Positions 61,610-64,000 of a stretch of DNA of 64,000 nt are shown here, in pieces. Location: assembly GCF_030380735.1 (NCBI RefSeq), contig NZ_JAUDRZ010000002.1:186001-250000 (forward strand). The letters run 5' to 3'. The number at the start of each line of letters is the position of its first letter. Position 1 is the first letter of the stretch. This stretch comes from Rhizobium sp. S152. GTDB lineage: Bacteria > Pseudomonadota > Alphaproteobacteria > Rhizobiales > Rhizobiaceae. The translations under genes and the position numbers were made by a program. The notes beneath the pieces are model-generated. The model was not told the origin of the DNA. It saw nothing but the letters and a program-made list of their open reading frames with translations, and did no database searches.

Positions 61610-63520
61610 TCAGGCCTCCTTGAACCAGAAGCTGTCCGGCATGTAGACGCCGAAGAAGGAGGTCGGGTCGAAGCCGTAGAGGGCCTCTTCCGGCACGTTT
61701 TGCAGCTTCGCGGATCTGAGGATCGGTTGCAGCGTGCTGTTGATCAGCCCGATGGAGAAGACCTGCTGGGTGTAGATCGACAGCATCTGGTGCCAGATGG
61801 TCTCGCGCTCCTCGAAATGCGTGGTCGCGCCCCATTGGTTGAGCAGATCGACGAGCTGTTGTGCTTCCGGCAGGTCCGGCGCGACACCTTCTTGGCCGGC
61901 CGAGAGATAGTACATGCCCCACAATGGCCATTGCAGCTGGTCGTCCAGCGTCGGCGCAAGCTGCCCCGGCGACATGTCGGCGGTGGCAACGCCGTTCTCC
62001 ATGCCGAACCAGATCGACATCATGATCGTCCCGCTCATGGCGCGAGAGCGGAAGATGTCGCGCTGCGAGGTGCGGGTGAAAAGCGCGATGCCGACCTCGC
62101 GCCAGTGATCGCGCACCAGTTCGAGGACGTCGGTGTCGAGATTGCTTTCGCCCGCCGTCTCCACGGTGATCTCCGCGCGTCGTCCGTCCGGCAGCAGGCG
62201 GATGTCGTCGTCGTCGCGCTTGTCGAGCCCGAGTTCGTCGAGCATCCTGTTTGCAAGCTCCGGGTCGTGGGCGGTAAAGGCGTTGGCGTATTCCGGCTTG
62301 AACAGCGGGCTGTCGGGCAGCACGCTGTCGGCGCTTTCCTTGCCGAGGCCGTAGAAGGCGACCATGTTGATCTCGTGCCGGTTGACGGCAAGCGAGAGAG
62401 CGCGTCGGAAATTGGCTTCGCGGAACAGCGACCGCCAGACCTTGTCGGCGCAATTGAGGTTGGGTTGCAGCGCCACGCGCGAGCCGCGCGTCTGCTTCCA
62501 GAGGTTCACCTTGACGGGGAAACGTTTCTCCGCGTCCTTCAGGAAGGTGTAGTCGTTGAAGTCGACGCCTGTCGACTGCAGGTCCGACTCGCCGGCGCCG
62601 GCCTTGGCAGCGATGATCGAGGAGGAACTGACGCCCACCACGAAGCGATCGATATAGGGCAGCTGCTTGCCGTTCTCGTCGACCCGATGGAAGAACGGAT
62701 TGCGCACGAAGACGAACTGTTCGGCCGGCGGCGCGGTGGTGTTCTGCCAGGGATCGAGCGTCGGTAGCGCCGGATTGTCCGGCCGCGAGGCGCGGGCCAT
62801 CTTGATGTGAAGGTCGACCCACTTCTTGACCCGGTTCTCCTTCATGAGCGCCGAAAGCCGGAAATCGTCCTGATACTTCTTGTGGAACTGCTTGAGGTAA
62901 TGGCCCGGCCCGTAGATGACGAGAGGCAGGGGACCGGCCAGCGCCGGCATGAAATTCGGGTTGGGCTTGTCCCAGCTGTAGCGGACGGTGACCGGATCGA
63001 TCACCTCGAAGCGCGGCAGCTCGCCGTGCGGGCGAAGCTCCAGCGCACCGCCACCAGGCGTGAGATCGCTGTTCAGGATTACGTCTTCCCACCAATAGCG
63101 GAAATCGTCGGCGGTGAACGGTGCCCCGTCCGACCAGCGATGACCTTCGCGGAGGTGGAAAGTGAAGACGGAATCTTTTTCAGAGGTGAATCCGGCAAGG
63201 ATATCCGGTTCGAACTTCAGGTTTTCGGCATAGCCGACAAGCCGCGAATACCCGTAGACCGTCATGTAGCGAATGTCTTTGGCGCTGCCGATGATCGTGC
63301 GAACCGTGCCGCCATAGACGCCGGGTTCGCGGCCCATCGCCTTCATGTTGACGATCCGCGGATGCGTCGGCAACCGATCCACCATCGGCGGAATGCGGTC
63401 GGCGCGCAGCCAGTCGCGCAGGAATTCGGGTTCAATGTCGCGATCGGCCGCAGCATTCAGGATGGATGGCGTGATCGCAGAGCCGATCAGCCCGCCGAGA
63501 AAGGTGCGCCGGCTTACCAT
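61610..63520 (-). CDS. Large SBP_bac_5-type substrate-binding protein with Tat-type signal
   Basis: 636 residues, longer than most peptide-binding proteins of this family. The N-terminus [20 protein letters not shown] has a twin-arginine pair (Arg4-Arg5) in an SRRxFLGG context, which points to Tat export of a folded protein, followed by a cut near SILNAAA. Family marks are [31 protein letters not shown] and [20 protein letters not shown]. Its start overlaps the end of the ATPase gene by 7 bp. Size resembles alpha-galactoside-type AgpA or large-oligopeptide binders; the ligand is not known. Confidence 0.9.
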   Translation of the reverse strand: MVSRRTFLGGLIGSAITPSILNAAADRDIEPEFLRDWLRADRIPPMVDRLPTHPRIVNMKAMGREPGVYGGTVRTIIGSAKDIRYMTVYGYSRLVGYAENLKFEPDILAGFTSEKDSVFTFHLREGHRWSDGAPFTADDFRYWWEDVILNSDLTPGGGALELRPHGELPRFEVIDPVTVRYSWDKPNPNFMPALAGPLPLVIYGPGHYLKQFHKKYQDDFRLSALMKENRVKKWVDLHIKMARASRPDNPALPTLDPWQNTTAPPAEQFVFVRNPFFHRVDENGKQLPYIDRFVVGVSSSSIIAAKAGAGESDLQSTGVDFNDYTFLKDAEKRFPVKVNLWKQTRGSRVALQPNLNCADKVWRSLFREANFRRALSLAVNRHEINMVAFYGLGKESADSVLPDSPLFKPEYANAFTAHDPELANRMLDELGLDKRDDDDIRLLPDGRRAEITVETAGESNLDTDVLELVRDHWREVGIALFTRTSQRDIFRSRAMSGTIMMSIWFGMENGVATADMSPGQLAPTLDDQLQWPLWGMYYLSAGQEGVAPDLPEAQQLVDLLNQWGATTHFEERETIWHQMLSIYTQQVFSIGLINSTLQPILRSAKLQNVPEEALYGFDPTSFFGVYMPDSFWFKEA

Positions 63521-64000
63521 GAGCGCAATTCCTTGACATCAGCGCCTTTGCGGGCACGCACCAGATGGCCGTTGCCGAGGTCGGCATAATCGAGTTCCGA
63601 AGCGTCGTCGTGCTCGGCGGTGAAGGTAATCCCCCAGTTCTGCTTGTCCGCGGCGCCGTTCCTGCGCAGCGCCTCGAAATCGAGCGGCCGGTTGAGATCG
63701 GGGAAGGGGACGGCCGCCAGAAGCGACTTGGTATAGGGATGTACCGGATCGCGCAGGATGATCTCGCGCGGGGCGATCTCGACGATGCGTCCCTTGCACA
63801 TGACGGCGATGCGATCGGCCATGTAGTCGACGACGGCGAGATTGTGCGAGATGAAGAGATAGGTGAGCCCCAGCTCCTTCTGCAGGTCCTTGAGCAGGTT
63901 CAGGATCTGCGCCTGAACGGATACGTCGAGCGCCGAGACCGGCTCGTCGAGAATGATAAGCTTCGGGCCGAGCGCCAAAGCGCGCGCGATACCGATGCGC
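63514..64000 (-). CDS. Peptide-type ABC ATPase (OppF/DppF-like), 5' part outside window
   Basis: The visible part is the C-terminal end, starting within the signature-region helix ([20 protein letters not shown]) and including Walker [21 protein letters not shown], the H-loop [15 protein letters not shown] and the C-terminal [15 protein letters not shown] typical of oligopeptide-type ATPases. About 162 codons are inside the window. The tail after FPD is longer than usual, ending [10 protein letters not shown]. It energises the importer downstream. Confidence 0.88.
   Translation of the reverse strand, partial: RIGIARALALGPKLIILDEPVSALDVSVQAQILNLLKDLQKELGLTYLFISHNLAVVDYMADRIAVMCKGRIVEIAPREIILRDPVHPYTKSLLAAVPFPDLNRPLDFEALRRNGAADKQNWGITFTAEHDDASELDYADLGNGHLVRARKGADVKELRSW

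Noticed and set aside
60626..62767. A 713-codon open frame on the plus strand
   Set aside because: It is antisense to two well-supported importer genes, has no recognisable domain, and such frames are common opposite GC-rich genes.
1..64000. CRISPR arrays, tRNA, rRNA, insertion sequences
   Set aside because: I saw no regularly spaced repeats, cloverleaf candidates, rRNA stretches or transposase-like proteins.

Overview
The window looks like a chromosome or large replicon of a Rhizobium/Agrobacterium-type alphaproteobacterium. The grounds are high-GC coding, many ABC importers, a cyoABCD-SURF1 quinol oxidase block, a heterotetrameric sarcosine oxidase set and many LacI, LysR and TetR regulators. 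I saw no rRNA, tRNA, CRISPR array or recognisable insertion sequence. Family calls come from reading motifs, not from a database search.

Positions 1-5.3 kb (minus strand): a LacI-type regulator, an AnmK-like anhydro-sugar kinase and a binding-protein-dependent sugar importer (second permease cut by the window edge). Three near-identical 12-bp LacI-type operators tie them together. 5.6-21.2 kb: two organosulfur or flavin-monooxygenase islands. The first has a DszC/SfnB-like flavoprotein divergent from an NtaA/DszA-family monooxygenase and a complete peptide-type ABC importer. The second has an SsuD-like sulfonate monooxygenase and a nitroreductase-family flavin reductase divergent from another NtaA/DszA-family enzyme and an Ssu-type importer with two different permeases. 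Both divergent promoter regions carry a similar AT-rich palindromic element.

21.2-31.3 kb: decayed Lrp and GntR genes, then soxB-soxD-soxA-soxG-folD with a GlxA/GbdR-type AraC regulator (sarcosine demethylation feeding C1 units to folate), then a Crp/Fnr regulator whose 3' end runs into a truncated lactonase-like gene, and a second lactonase-like gene split by one amber codon. 31.3-39.6 kb: small regulator/oxidoreductase pairs (TetR, Baeyer-Villiger monooxygenase, TetR, nitroreductase/LysR, NmrA-AtaL-like/LysR). This part has the most remnants and looks like accessory DNA.

39.7-64 kb is denser and looks like conserved chromosome: a heterodimeric ABC exporter pair, a FAD protein, SURF1 and cyoDCBA, an MFS symporter, and a long minus-strand run. 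In order of transcription that run is a peptide/oligosaccharide-type ABC importer (ATPase partial, Tat-signal binding protein, two permeases), three glycosyltransferases overlapping by 4 bp, a 904-residue ABC-exporter-like protein that has lost its ATP-binding and hydrolysis motifs and carries three copies of a post-Q-loop motif, and a stand-alone cyclic-nucleotide-binding protein. This last run is my best candidate for an undescribed system: an envelope-glycan or glycoconjugate module with a non-hydrolysing ABC-fold protein and a cNMP sensor.
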